Assembly (NCBI RefSeq): GCF_021603645.1
Contig: NZ_BQHJ01000011.1
Coordinates: 62,001 to 126,000, forward strand
DNA from: Pseudomonas pseudonitroreducens
GTDB taxonomy: Bacteria; Pseudomonadota; Gammaproteobacteria; Pseudomonadales; Pseudomonadaceae
Direction of reading: 5' to 3'
Length of the DNA stretch: 64,000 nucleotides
Under the pieces are notes generated by a model. The model was not told where the DNA came from, did not search any database, and saw only the letters and a list, made by a program, of their open reading frames with translations. This document shows positions 17,680-27,615 of this stretch, piece by piece. A program made the translations under genes and the position numbers. Position 1 is the first letter of the stretch; the number at the start of each line of letters is the position of its first letter.

Positions 17680-18984
17680 GTGAAACCGGTGAAAGTGGGA
17701 ATCTGTGGGTTGGGGACCGTCGGTGGCGGTACCTTCAATGTACTCAAACGCAACGCCGAGGAGATTGCCCGCCGTGCCGGGCGTGGTATCGAGGTTGCGC
17801 AGATTGCCGCCCGTCGCCCCAATCCGAAGTGTGAAACCGGCAGTACCCCCATTACTGCCGACATCTTCGACGTGGCGAACAACCCGGAAATCGACGTGGT
17901 CATCGAGCTGATCGGTGGCTACACCCTGGCCCATGAGCTGGTGCTCAAGGCCATCGAGAACGGCAAGCACGTGGTCACCGCGAACAAGGCGCTGATCGCC
18001 GTGCACGGCAACGAAATCTTCGCCAAGGCTCGCGAGAAGGGCGTCATCGTCGCCTTCGAAGCCGCCGTGGCCGGCGGTATCCCGGTGATCAAGGCGATCC
18101 GCGAAGGCCTGGCCGCCAACCGCATCAACTGGCTGGCCGGCATCATCAACGGCACCGGCAACTTCATCCTCACCGAAATGCGTGAGAAGGGCCGCGCCTT
18201 CGCCGATGTGCTGAAGGAAGCCCAGGCGCTGGGCTATGCCGAAGCCGACCCGACCTTCGACGTGGAAGGCATCGACGCCGCGCACAAGCTGACCATCCTG
18301 GCGTCCATCGCCTTCGGTATCCCGCTGCAGTTCGACAAGGCCTACACCGAGGGCATCACCCAGCTGACCACTGCTGATGTGAACTACGCCGAGGCGCTGG
18401 GCTACCGCATCAAGCACCTGGGCGTCGCCCGCCGTACCGACAAGGGTATCGAGCTGCGCGTGCACCCGACCCTGATCCCGGCCGACCGCCTGATCGCCAA
18501 TGTGAATGGCGTGATGAACGCGGTCATGGTCAACGGCGACGCCGCTGGCTCCACGCTGTTCTACGGCGCCGGTGCCGGCATGGAGCCCACCGCTTCCTCG
18601 GTGGTCGCCGATCTGGTGGACGTGGTTCGCGCCATGACCGCCGACCCGGAGAACCGCGTGCCGCACCTGGCCTTCCAGCCGGACTCGCTCTCCGACCACC
18701 CGATCCTGCCGATCGACGCCTGCGAAAGCGCCTACTACCTGCGCATCCAGGCCAAAGACCATCCGGGCGTACTGGCCCAGGTGGCGACCATCCTCTCCGA
18801 GCGCGGCATCAACATCGAATCGATCATGCAGATGGAAGTCGAAGAGCATGACGGTCTGGTGCCGATGATCCTGGTTACCCACCGCGTGCTCGAGTCCCGC
18901 ATCATCGAAGCCATCACCGCGCTGGAAGCGCTGGATGACGTCGTCGGCAATGTCGTACGCATCCGCGTCGAGCAACTGAATTAA
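17680..18984 (+). CDS. hom: Homoserine dehydrogenase
   Basis: 434 residues from the GTG at 17680, chosen because GGGGAG sits 7 bases upstream and the protein then begins VKPVKVGICGLGTVGGGT, the family start; an ATG at 17665 would add five residues. It has an NAD(P) Rossmann motif GLGTVGGGT, the catalytic domain GIINGTGNFILTEM with EADPTFDVEGIDAAHK, and a C-terminal ACT domain (YYLRIQAKDHPGVLAQVATI) for threonine feedback. It reduces aspartate semialdehyde to homoserine. It is co-directional with thrC. Confidence 0.96.
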   Translation: MKPVKVGICGLGTVGGGTFNVLKRNAEEIARRAGRGIEVAQIAARRPNPKCETGSTPITADIFDVANNPEIDVVIELIGGYTLAHELVLKAIENGKHVVTANKALIAVHGNEIFAKAREKGVIVAFEAAVAGGIPVIKAIREGLAANRINWLAGIINGTGNFILTEMREKGRAFADVLKEAQALGYAEADPTFDVEGIDAAHKLTILASIAFGIPLQFDKAYTEGITQLTTADVNYAEALGYRIKHLGVARRTDKGIELRVHPTLIPADRLIANVNGVMNAVMVNGDAAGSTLFYGAGAGMEPTASSVVADLVDVVRAMTADPENRVPHLAFQPDSLSDHPILPIDACESAYYLRIQAKDHPGVLAQVATILSERGINIESIMQMEVEEHDGLVPMILVTHRVLESRIIEAITALEALDDVVGNVVRIRVEQLN

Positions 18985-19074
18985 TCGGGCTGCGGGTGAC
19001 AGGCGGCAGGCGGCAGGCGGAAAAGCCTGAAGCCTGAAACCTGAAGCCTGGAGCCAAAACCGAAGGTTTTGAAC
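18985..19074 (+). repeat. Short tandem direct repeats between hom and thrC
   Basis: The gap holds two degenerate tandem arrays: about three units of GGCAGGC near 19001-19020, then several units of the form AAGCCTGAAGCCTGAAACC across about 19023-19052. They lie 20-70 bases before the thrC ATG, so they are transcribed in the hom-thrC message. No function is known. Confidence 0.7.
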
Positions 19075-20484
19075 ATGCGTTACATCAGTACCCGCGGCCA
19101 GGCGCCCGCGCTGAACTTCGAAGACGTGCTGCTGGCTGGCCTGGCCAGCGACGGCGGCCTCTACGTACCGGAAAACCTGCCACGCTTCACCGTCGAGGAG
19201 ATCGCCTCCTGGGCCGGCCTGCCGTACCACGAGCTGGCCTTCCGCGTGATGCGCCCGTTCGTTGCCGGCAGTATTTCTGATGCCGACTTCAAGAAGATTC
19301 TCGAAGAGACCTACGGTGTCTTCGCCCACAACGCCGTGGCGCCGCTGCGCCAGCTCAACGGCAACGAGTGGGTGCTGGAGCTGTTCCACGGCCCGACCCT
19401 GGCCTTCAAGGACTTCGCCCTGCAACTGCTCGGCCGCCTGCTCGACCACGTGCTGACCAAGCGCGGCGAGCGCGTGGTGATCATGGGCGCCACCTCTGGC
19501 GACACCGGCTCGGCCGCCATCGAAGGCTGCAAGGCCTGCGAGAACGTCGACATCTTCATTATGCACCCGCACAACCGTGTGTCCGAGGTGCAGCGCCGGC
19601 AGATGACCACCATCCTCGGCGAGAACATCCACAACATCGCCATCGAAGGCAACTTCGACGACTGCCAGGAAATGGTCAAGGCCAGCTTCGCCGACCAGGG
19701 CTTCCTCAAAGGCACTCGCCTGGTGGCGGTGAACTCGATCAACTGGGCGCGGATCATGGCCCAGATCGTCTACTACTTCCACGCCGCCCTGCAGCTCGGT
19801 GCGCCGGCCCGTTCCGTGGCCTTCTCGGTGCCCACCGGCAACTTCGGCGACATCTTCGCCGGCTACCTGGCGCGCAACATGGGTCTGCCGGTCAGCCAGC
19901 TGATCGTCGCGACCAACCGCAACGACATCCTGCATCGCTTCATGTCCGGCAACCGCTACGACAAGGACACCCTGCACGCGTCGCTGTCGCCGTCCATGGA
20001 CATCATGGTGTCGTCCAACTTCGAGCGCCTGCTGTTCGACCTGCACGGTCGCAACGGCAAGGCCGTCGCCGAGCTGATGGACAACTTCAAGGCCACCGGC
20101 AAGCTGGCCGTCGAGGATGACCGCTGGACCGAAGCGCGCCGCCTGTTCGATTCGCTGGCGGTAAGCGACGAGGAAACCTGCGAGACGATCGCCCAGGTCT
20201 ACGCCGAGTCCGGCGAACTGCTGGACCCGCATACCGCCATCGGCGTACGTGCGGCCCGCGAATGCCGTCGCAGCCTGGCGGTGCCCATGGTTACCCTGGG
20301 CACTGCGCATCCGGTCAAGTTCCCGGAAGCCGTGGAGAAGGCCGGTATCGAGGCTGTTCCGGCACTGCCGGCGCACCTGGCCGACCTGTTCCAGCGTGAA
20401 GAGCGTTGCACCGTGCTGGCGAACGAACTGGCCAAGGTCCAGGCCTTCGTCAGCGCCCACGGCAACCGCGGCAAGCCGCTCTAA
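19075..20484 (+). CDS. thrC: Threonine synthase
   Basis: 469 residues starting MRYISTRGQAPALNFEDVLL. PLP is bound by the Lys in GPTLAFKDFALQLL (about residue 112); the phosphate-binding loop ATSGDTGSAAIE is intact. It converts O-phosphohomoserine to threonine. I used the ATG at 19075; a TTG six bases earlier is possible. It sits 90 bases after hom, with which it probably forms an operon, and ends at a strong terminator. Confidence 0.96.
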   Translation: MRYISTRGQAPALNFEDVLLAGLASDGGLYVPENLPRFTVEEIASWAGLPYHELAFRVMRPFVAGSISDADFKKILEETYGVFAHNAVAPLRQLNGNEWVLELFHGPTLAFKDFALQLLGRLLDHVLTKRGERVVIMGATSGDTGSAAIEGCKACENVDIFIMHPHNRVSEVQRRQMTTILGENIHNIAIEGNFDDCQEMVKASFADQGFLKGTRLVAVNSINWARIMAQIVYYFHAALQLGAPARSVAFSVPTGNFGDIFAGYLARNMGLPVSQLIVATNRNDILHRFMSGNRYDKDTLHASLSPSMDIMVSSNFERLLFDLHGRNGKAVAELMDNFKATGKLAVEDDRWTEARRLFDSLAVSDEETCETIAQVYAESGELLDPHTAIGVRAARECRRSLAVPMVTLGTAHPVKFPEAVEKAGIEAVPALPAHLADLFQREERCTVLANELAKVQAFVSAHGNRGKPL

Positions 20485-20503
20485 GCCGGGGTTCGCTGTC
20501 AGG

Positions 20504-20530
20504 AAAAGCCCGCCCCATGGCGGGCTTTTT
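20504..20530. terminator. Rho-independent terminator after thrC
   Basis: AAAAGCCCGCC / GGCGGGCTTTTT with loop CCAT, 20 bases after the thrC stop. Confidence 0.9.
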
Positions 20531-20655
20531 CATGCCTGTGATACAGGTTGGTGAAACATGTGGTCATGACCAACGGTACTGAAACCCACGAACTTTATCG
20601 CCGAACGTGCTGTCTTCTTCCTGTGTTTTTTCATTTCGCAACAAGGAGATACGAC

Positions 20656-20937
20656 ATGGACCGGCTAAGCGCCCTGCTGACCGAGACCTTCGCTCCCTAC
20701 GCTCCCTCCCTGGGCCCGGCACGCCCCGACGGCGGCCGTATCCTGACCCTTACCAACGACGATGGAGATGTAGTACTGCGGCGTGTCATCGAAGGCCAGC
20801 ATCTGGCCGACCATGAGCAGAGTGCGGAGGCGGTGCAGACCATCCGCCGCGACCTGCTGATCTCCGAAGGTCGCATGGAGGACGATGTGGTTTCCCAGTT
20901 GCGCCAACGCGCGCAGGTGCTGAGCTACGGCACCTGA
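20656..20937 (+). CDS. DUF3509 family small protein
   Basis: 93 residues (MDRLSALLTETFAPYAPSLG...). The ATG at 20656 has an excellent ribosome site, AAGGAG, 7 bases upstream; the longer in-frame extension to 20548 crosses the likely leader. It resembles a Pseudomonas-restricted family of 90-100-residue soluble proteins (DUF3509), recognised by the 'GRILTLTNDDGDVVLRRVI' middle region. Function unknown. Single gene with its own terminator at 20951. Confidence 0.75.
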   Translation: MDRLSALLTETFAPYAPSLGPARPDGGRILTLTNDDGDVVLRRVIEGQHLADHEQSAEAVQTIRRDLLISEGRMEDDVVSQLRQRAQVLSYGT

Positions 20938-20950
20938 GCGCGCTGTGATG

Positions 20951-20978
20951 AAAACGCCGCCCACTGGGCGGCGTTTTC
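20951..20978. terminator. Bidirectional rho-independent terminator
   Basis: AAAACGCCGCCCA / TGGGCGGCGTTTT lies between the DUF3509 stop (20937) and the convergent HTH gene stop (21003). The A and T runs suit both strands. Confidence 0.88.
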
Positions 20979-21002
20979 GTTTCTGCCCCTCAAAGCTTGT
21001 CC

Positions 21003-21335
21003 TCAGAGCTTGCCCAGGTACTTCAGACGCGAGCGGATGCCGCCGGTCGAGCGGCCGTGTTCCTGGGCAATCGCGGCGATGGTTTCGCCCGCTTCGAAGC
21101 GTTGCAGCAGCCGTTGTTCTTCTTCTGCCTGCCAGGGTTTGCCGGCCTGCTGTGGATGGAGGCGGGGCTTGGCCGCTGACGCTTCCAGCGCGCGGATGGC
21201 GTGGAACAGCGCGCGGATCACCGCTGGCGCCTGGCAGGCATCATCTGCCGCCAAGGGTGCATCGTGGCGCGGGTCGATACCGTTGGCCAGCATGCGCAGC
21301 AGCACGAGGGAGTCGGCGAGGTGGTCGGCGCTCAT
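21003..21335 (-). CDS. Small helix-turn-helix protein of unknown role
   Basis: 110 residues from ATG 21335, with GGAGGG just upstream. The C-terminus, WQAEEEQRLLQRFEAGETIA then AIAQEHGRSTGGIRSRLKYL, is a Myb/sigma-factor-like HTH of the type found appended to bacterial DNA-binding proteins. The N-terminus is helical without known motifs. It is probably a DNA-binding protein, with target unknown. It lies between the DUF3509 gene and a REP pair. Confidence 0.7.
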   Translation of the reverse strand: MSADHLADSLVLLRMLANGIDPRHDAPLAADDACQAPAVIRALFHAIRALEASAAKPRLHPQQAGKPWQAEEEQRLLQRFEAGETIAAIAQEHGRSTGGIRSRLKYLGKL

Positions 21336-21442
21336 GGCGGCCCTCCTGATTCTTGTCCGTCGATGCTTGGCGAGCGCATGTGCGCTGTCTGTCGGCAGAG
21401 TCGGGAGAGAATGGAGAAACGGCGGAGGAGGGCGGGGAAGCT

Positions 21443-21521
21443 GTAGGAGCAAGCTTGCTCGCGAACAGATTTTTCGCCAGCTCAATCGTTGGGCTGGTTC
21501 GCGAGCAAGCTCGCTCCTACA
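21443..21521. repeat. REP pair, copy 3
   Basis: TGTAGGAGCAAGCTTGCTCG ... CGAGCAAGCTCGCTCCTACA. One base differs from the other copies in the left arm (GCAAGC instead of GCGAGC). It lies 64 bases downstream of the livF stop region. Confidence 0.9.
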
Positions 21522-21543
21522 GGGATCATTCCGGCAGCCATGA

Positions 21544-21567
21544 AAAACGGCCCCGAAGGGCCGTTTT
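21544..21567. terminator. Terminator of the branched-chain amino acid operon
   Basis: AAAACGGCCC-CGAA-GGGCCGTTTT, 18 bases beyond the livF stop on the minus strand. Confidence 0.85.
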
Positions 21568-21584
21568 CGTTGCAGCGCAGAGGA

Positions 21585-22286
21585 TCAGCCGCCGAGGTAC
21601 GCGTCGCGCACCTTGGGGTTCACCAGCAGGTTGGCGCCGGTGTCCTGCATGACGATGCGACCGTTCTCCAGCACATAGCCGCGGTCGGCGAGCTTGAGCG
21701 CCTGGTTGGCGTTTTGCTCGACGAGGAAGACGGTGACGCCTTCCTGGCGCAGCTGTTCGACGATGTCGAAGATCTGCTGGATGATGATCGGCGCCAGGCC
21801 CAGCGACGGCTCGTCGAGCAGCAGCAGCTTGGGCTTGCTCATCAGCGCACGGCCGATGGCGAGCATCTGCTGTTCGCCGCCGGACATGGTGCCGCCGCGC
21901 TGGTTGAAGCGTTCCTTCAAGCGCGGGAACAGCGCCAGGACCTTGTCCATCTGCTCCTGGTAGTCACCCTTGCTGGTGAAGAAGCCGCCCATGGCGAGGT
22001 TCTCCTCCACGGTCAGGCGGGCGAACACGCGACGGCCTTCCGGCACGACGGCGATGCTCTTGCGCATGATCACCGAGGATTCCTTGCCGACCAGTTCTTC
22101 ACCCATGTAGGTGATGCTGCCCGAGGAGGCGCGCGGCGAGCCGCACAGGGTCATCAGCAGGGTCGACTTGCCGGCGCCGTTGGCGCCGATCAGGGTGACG
22201 ATCTCGCCCTGCTGGACTTCCATGCTGACGTCGTGCAGCGCCTGGATCTTGCCGTAGAAGGTGGAAACCTTGTCGAACTTCAGCAT
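21585..22286 (-). CDS. livF: Branched-chain amino acid ABC transporter ATPase LivF/BraG
   Basis: 233 residues. Walker A GANGAGKSTLLM, signature MSGGEQQMLAIGRAL, Walker B LLLLDEPSLGLAP and switch VEQNANQAL are intact. With LivG it powers uptake of leucine, isoleucine, valine and alanine. Last gene of the operon, 3 bases after livG. Equivalent to braG of P. aeruginosa. Confidence 0.95.
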   Translation of the reverse strand: MLKFDKVSTFYGKIQALHDVSMEVQQGEIVTLIGANGAGKSTLLMTLCGSPRASSGSITYMGEELVGKESSVIMRKSIAVVPEGRRVFARLTVEENLAMGGFFTSKGDYQEQMDKVLALFPRLKERFNQRGGTMSGGEQQMLAIGRALMSKPKLLLLDEPSLGLAPIIIQQIFDIVEQLRQEGVTVFLVEQNANQALKLADRGYVLENGRIVMQDTGANLLVNPKVRDAYLGG

Positions 22287-22289
22287 GAC

Positions 22290-23057
22290 TCAGGACTCCC
22301 CCAGATAGGCTTTGATCACATCCGGGTTGCCGCGGATTTCCTCCGGGGTGCCGTCCGCCAGGGGAGTGCCCTGGTTGATCACGTAGATATGGTCGGAAAT
22401 GCTCATCACCAGCTTCATGTCGTGCTCGATGAGCAGGACGGTGACGCCGTGCTCGGAGCGCAACATGGCGATCAGCGCCTTGAGGTCCTCGGTTTCCCGC
22501 GGGTTCAGGCCGGCCGCCGGCTCGTCCAGCATCAGCAACTGCGGACGGGTCATCATGCAGCGGGCGATCTCCAGGCGGCGCTGCTGGCCGTAGGCGAGGG
22601 TGCCCGCCGGGCGGTTGGCGATGTCCTTGAGGTTGACGATTTCCAGCCAGTGCGAGGCGTAGTCCAGGGCCTCGGCTTCCGCGCGACGGAAGGCCGGGGT
22701 CTTGAGCAGGCCGGCGAGGAAGTTGGTGTTGATGTGCCGGTGTTGCGCCACCAGCAGGTTCTCCACCGCGGTCATCTCCTTGAACAGGCGCACGTTCTGG
22801 AAGGTCCGCACCACGCCCTTGTGGGCGATCTTGTGGCCCGGCAGGCCCTGGATGGGCTCGCCGCGCAGCAGGATCTCGCCGCCAGTGGGGGCGTAGAAGC
22901 CGGTCAGGCAGTTGAACACGGTGGTCTTGCCGGCGCCGTTGGGGCCGATCATCGAGATCACCTGTTTTTCCTGGACCTTCAGGGCCACGTTGTTGACGGC
23001 CAGCAGCCCGCCGAAGCGCATGGTGAGGCCGGATACTTCAAGAATCGGTCGGCTCAT
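22290..23057 (-). CDS. livG: Branched-chain amino acid ABC transporter ATPase LivG/BraF
   Basis: 255 residues. Walker [13 protein letters not shown], signature [14 protein letters not shown], Walker [13 protein letters not shown], and the LivG-type C-terminal [18 protein letters not shown]. The start overlaps the livM stop by 4 bases, indicating translational coupling. Equivalent to braF. Confidence 0.95.
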   Translation of the reverse strand: MSRPILEVSGLTMRFGGLLAVNNVALKVQEKQVISMIGPNGAGKTTVFNCLTGFYAPTGGEILLRGEPIQGLPGHKIAHKGVVRTFQNVRLFKEMTAVENLLVAQHRHINTNFLAGLLKTPAFRRAEAEALDYASHWLEIVNLKDIANRPAGTLAYGQQRRLEIARCMMTRPQLLMLDEPAAGLNPRETEDLKALIAMLRSEHGVTVLLIEHDMKLVMSISDHIYVINQGTPLADGTPEEIRGNPDVIKAYLGES

Positions 23058-24306
23058 TTGCGCAACTCCAGGTGCGGGCGCTGCATGGGCAGAAGCCCCT
23101 GCGGACGCCAGATCATCATCAGCACCATGAGGGCGCCGAACATCAGCATGCGGTACTCGCTGAACTCACGCATCAGTTCGGGCAGCAGGATCATCACCAC
23201 GGCGGCCAGGATGACGCCGAGCTGGGAACCCATGCCACCCAGCACCACGATGGCGAGGATGATGGCCGATTCGATGAAGGTGAACGACTCCGGGGTGACC
23301 AGGCCCTGGCGCGCGGCGAAGAAGCTGCCGGCGAACCCGGCGAAGCAGGCGCCGAGGGTGAAGGCGGAGAGCTTGATCAGCGTCGGGTTCAGACCCAGTG
23401 CGCGGCAGGCGATCTCGTCTTCGCGCAGGGCTTCCCAGGCACGGCCCAGGGGCATGCGCAGCAGGCGGTTGATGACGAACAGCACCAGCAGCACCAGCAG
23501 CAGCGCGACCAGGTAGAGGAACACGACCTTGTAGTTCGAGTTGTAGGCGATGCCGAAGAACTCGTGGAAGGTCTGCATCCCCTCGGGGGCGCGGCGCTCG
23601 AAGGTCAGGCCGAACAGGGTCGGCTTGTCGATGTTGCTGATGCCATTGGGGCCGCCGGTCAGCTCGGTCATGTTGCGCAGCAGGATGCGGATGATCTCGC
23701 CGAAGCCCAGGGTCACTATCGCCAGGTAGTCCCCGCGCAATCTCAACACCGGGAAGCCGAGGATGAAGCCGAAGAACGCGGCCATCAGGCCGGCGATCGG
23801 CAGGCACACCCAGAAGCCCAGGCCGTAGTAGTGCGACAGCAGCGCGTAGCTGTAGGCGCCCACGGCATAGAAGCCGACGTAGCCGAGGTCGAGCAGGCCA
23901 GCCAGGCCCACCACGATGTTCAGGCCCAGACCCAGCAGCACGTAGATCAGGATCAGGGTGGCGATGTCCACCGCACCGCGCGAGCCGAAGAACGGCCAGG
24001 CGAGGGCGACGAGAATCAGCACCATGATGATCTTGCGTTGCACGGAGGCGTGGGTCAGGCGTTCGGCCAGGCGGGTATGCGGATGCGACAGGGCTTGCTT
24101 CACGCTGCCGCCGAAGGCGAAGCGATCGCGCACCAGTTGCCAGACGAACATCAGCACGGCGCAGGCAGCGATGGTCCACAACCGGGTGGGGCTGACGTTC
24201 TCCAGTTGCAGGCCAATGCCGATCACGCTGAGCTTCAGGCCCAGCACCGGATAGGCCACGGCCATCACCAGCAGGGCGCTGAAGAAGGCGGTCTTGAGTT
24301 TCTGGC

Positions 24307-24310
<4 letters not shown>
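23054..24310 (-). CDS. livM: Branched-chain amino acid ABC permease LivM/BraE
   Basis: 418 residues. An N-terminal extension with two spans precedes the LivM permease core ([25 protein letters not shown]-type [19 protein letters not shown], and the EAA-like [20 protein letters not shown]). It forms the inner-membrane channel with LivH. The 4-base overlap with livH implies coupling. Equivalent to braE. Confidence 0.94.
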
Positions 24311-25230
<920 letters not shown>

Positions 25231-25300
25231 TACCTAACTCCTCGGGCGTCGCGTGAAGCGGCGCTTGTGGCGCGACGGACCCCCGGAATACTCGGATAAA

Positions 25301-25330
25301 CAAAGCCCACTGCGTGGGCAGTGGGCTTTG
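25301..25330 (-). terminator. Strong intra-operon hairpin between the binding protein and livH
   Basis: CAAAGCCCACTGC / GCAGTGGGCTTTG is a perfect 13-bp stem with a GTGG loop between the braC-like stop and the livH start. Its position suggests partial termination, so that the binding protein is made in excess of the permease. Confidence 0.8.
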
Positions 25331-25346
25331 TGTGGAGGCGGGTGGC

Positions 25347-26468
25347 TTACTTGGCTTCGGTCTTGGTGCCGTCCTTGTGCCACTGGTAGACCACGAAGTT
25401 GAAGTTCTTCAGGTCGCCCTTCTCGTCGAAGGCCAGGTCACCGGTCGGGGTCGCGAAGGTGTTGGAGCGCAGAGCGGCGGCTACCTTGTCGGTGTCCTCG
25501 CTGCCGGCTTTCTTGATGCCTTCGGCGATGACCTGCACCGCGGCGTAGGCCGGGAACACGAACGGACCGCTCGGGTCTTCGTTCTTGGCCTTGAAGGCGT
25601 CAACCAGGGCCTGGTTCTTCGGATCCTGGTCGAAGGACTTCGGCAGGGTCACGTACAGGCCTTCGGAAGCCGGGCCGGCGATGGCGGAGATCTCTTTGTT
25701 ACCCACGCCTTCCGGGCCCATGAAGCCGACTTTCAGGCCTTTCTCGGCAGCCTGGCGGAGGATCAGGCCCAGCTCCGGGTGGTAGCCGCCGTAGTAGACG
25801 AAGTCGACCTTGGCCTGCTTGAGCTTGGCAATCATCGCGGAGAAGTCCTTGTCGCCGGCGTTGATGCCTTCGAACAGGGCGACCTTGATGCCAGCGTCTT
25901 CCAGGGTCTTCTTCACTGCAGTGGCGATGCCTTCGCCGTACTGCTGCTTGTCGTGGATCACGGCCACGGTCTTGGGCTTGATGTGCTCGGCGATGAACTT
26001 GCCGGCGGTCGGGCCCTGCAGGCTGTCCAGACCGATGGTACGGAAGATCAGCTTGTAGCCGCGGGAAGTGATGTCCGGGCTGGTGGAGGCGGCGGTGATC
26101 ATCAGCACGCCTTCGTCTTCGTAGATGTCCGAAGCCGGTTGAGTGGAGCTGGAGCACAGGTGGCCAACGACGAACTTGACGCCATCGTTGACGATCTTGT
26201 TGGCAACGGCCACGGCTTGTTTCGGATCGCAAGCGTCGTCGTAGACCACGCCTTCGAGTTGCTTGCCATCAACGCCGCCAGCCTTGTTGATCTGCTCAAT
26301 GGCCATCTTCGCGCCAATGAACTGCATCTCCCCATACTGGGCGACTGCGCCGGTCACCGGGCCGGCCAGAGCGATCTTGATGGTGTCCGCGGCCATGGAG
26401 AAGCTGGCAACGCCGGCCAGGGCCATGGCGGTGAACAGCTGGGAAAGACGCTGAGTACCCTTTTTCAT
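25347..26468 (-). CDS. braC: Branched-chain amino acid periplasmic binding protein BraC
   Basis: 373 residues from ATG 26468, giving a signal peptide MKKGTQRLSQLFTAMALAGV that ends near SMAADT. The mature type-I periplasmic fold starts IKIALAGPVTGAVAQYGEMQ and includes GVVYDDACDPKQAVAVANKI and VGHLCSSSTQPAS, as in Leu/Ile/Val/Thr-binding proteins. It delivers ligands to LivHMGF. The ATG at 26468 follows GAGTGG-rich sequence; a longer frame to 26648 lacks coding character. Confidence 0.94.
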   Translation of the reverse strand: MKKGTQRLSQLFTAMALAGVASFSMAADTIKIALAGPVTGAVAQYGEMQFIGAKMAIEQINKAGGVDGKQLEGVVYDDACDPKQAVAVANKIVNDGVKFVVGHLCSSSTQPASDIYEDEGVLMITAASTSPDITSRGYKLIFRTIGLDSLQGPTAGKFIAEHIKPKTVAVIHDKQQYGEGIATAVKKTLEDAGIKVALFEGINAGDKDFSAMIAKLKQAKVDFVYYGGYHPELGLILRQAAEKGLKVGFMGPEGVGNKEISAIAGPASEGLYVTLPKSFDQDPKNQALVDAFKAKNEDPSGPFVFPAYAAVQVIAEGIKKAGSEDTDKVAAALRSNTFATPTGDLAFDEKGDLKNFNFVVYQWHKDGTKTEAK

Positions 26469-26777
26469 AGTGCTCCACTCTTCTTGTGTTTTCGTTTTTG
26501 TAGTCCTGGTGGCCGAGGGGCTACCGGACCGGGATTGCCCCGGACAGGCCCACCGGCAACTGTACCGGTACAGTGTAGAGTGCCGCCTGTCCCGTTGAAA
26601 AGCGGGGGGCGGCTGGCCATCTGTGGGCATGTCGCAAGATTGAAACAAACGTACAGAAAAACGGCGCCTTCAGACTTCTCCCCGCAGGTTTTCCGTCACC
26701 GTGGAAAACGCCGTCCGAACCTTGCCTGGCGCGGTCCCGGCGCTATCATGGCGCCGTTCGTTTACCAGGTGAGATCC
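26469..26777. other. 309-bp divergent promoter region with a perfect 16-bp palindrome
   Basis: Gene-free region between braC and the DUF2288 gene. It contains the exact palindrome ACTGTACCGGTACAGT at 26559-26574, 91 bases from the braC start. No other clear motif is visible. Confidence 0.6.
26559..26574. promoter_or_regulatory. Candidate operator palindrome upstream of braC
   Basis: ACTGTACC/GGTACAGT is perfectly symmetric over 16 bp. The minus strand offers a -10-like TACACT overlapping its edge (right of 26571), so a bound protein would cover the braC promoter. Regulator unknown; the form suits a dimeric HTH protein. Confidence 0.5.
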
Positions 26778-27095
26778 ATGACAGAAGAAGCTAGCACCCT
26801 CTATGCCAAGTTGCTTGGCGAAACCGCGAAGATTTCCTGGCAGGAGCTCGCGCCCTTTTTCGCCCGCGGCAACCTGCTCAAGGTCGCGGGTTCCGCCGAT
26901 CTGGTGGAGGTCGCGATGGGCGTGGCCGAAGACGACAAGGCGAAGGTTGCCGCCTGGCTGGCCAGTGGTGACCTGAGCAAGGTCGACGAGAAGCTGGCGC
27001 AGGATTTTCTCGACCGTGACCCGGAACTCTGGGCGGTGGTGATCGCGCCCTGGGTGCTGGTACAAGAAAGAGTTCGAAAAGAATCCGTGCACTGA
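26778..27095 (+). CDS. DUF2288 family protein
   Basis: 105 residues starting MTEEASTLYAKLLGETAKIS, with WQELAPFFARGNLLKV typical of DUF2288. Such proteins are small, soluble and of unknown function. The ATG at 26778 is preceded by GGTGAG. It is followed after 66 bases by another small co-directional gene. Confidence 0.8.
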   Translation: MTEEASTLYAKLLGETAKISWQELAPFFARGNLLKVAGSADLVEVAMGVAEDDKAKVAAWLASGDLSKVDEKLAQDFLDRDPELWAVVIAPWVLVQERVRKESVH

Positions 27096-27161
27096 CGCAG
27101 GGCGATTTCCAATTCGCAAAGGCCGGCTAGACTGTCGGGATTCCATAGAAGGAGATTCGCC

Positions 27162-27527
27162 ATGTTCGAACCGGGCCATCTGCATCTCCAGTCCCTGCCG
27201 GGGCTGGGGCAGCAGGAGATCGACGCTCACATCAACTATGAAGTGCGCAAGGATGCGGAAAAGGGCACCCTCGTCCACTTCATCATGAAAGGTGAGATCG
27301 ACGGCAATGCCTTCACCGAAGAATGGGATATGCCCAAGGAACAGGCCTTCAATTTCGCCAGCGATGCCACCCGCATCGCGCAGAAGCATGGCCTGCATCC
27401 GCGATTCGGCTCGATGGTGCGCAACCACAAGGAATACGACGCGATGTTCGAAGACATCCGTCAGAAGCTCGGCACCCAGCCTGGCGATCCGATCGACCTG
27501 GACAAGGTGATCCACGGCGACTCGTGA
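27162..27527 (+). CDS. DUF5064-like small protein
   Basis: 121 residues (MFEPGHLHLQSLPGLGQQEI...). It begins with MFEPGHLH, as I recall for the Pseudomonas DUF5064 family. There are no membrane segments or catalytic motifs. Ribosome site AAGGAG lies 7 bases upstream of the ATG. Function unknown. Confidence 0.7.
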   Translation: MFEPGHLHLQSLPGLGQQEIDAHINYEVRKDAEKGTLVHFIMKGEIDGNAFTEEWDMPKEQAFNFASDATRIAQKHGLHPRFGSMVRNHKEYDAMFEDIRQKLGTQPGDPIDLDKVIHGDS

Positions 27528-27541
27528 CCGACGTACTCGAT

Positions 27542-27570
27542 AAAAAGCCCGGCCATGTGCCGGGCTTTTT
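27542..27570. terminator. Bidirectional rho-independent terminator
   Basis: AAAAAGCCCGGC / GCCGGGCTTTTT with loop CATGT between the DUF5064-like stop and the convergent permease stop at 27616. Confidence 0.9.
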
Positions 27571-27615
27571 GTTGTGGACTATTTCAGCCGCAGCGCCAGA
27601 GGCGTTTCCTGCAGG

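Noticed and set aside
16708-20460. Very long open frame (about 1250 codons) on the minus strand opposite dsbC, hom and thrC
   Set aside because: It is a shadow of high-GC codon bias on the opposite strand; composition (His/Gln/Gly/Asp-rich) and lack of homology argue against a real gene.
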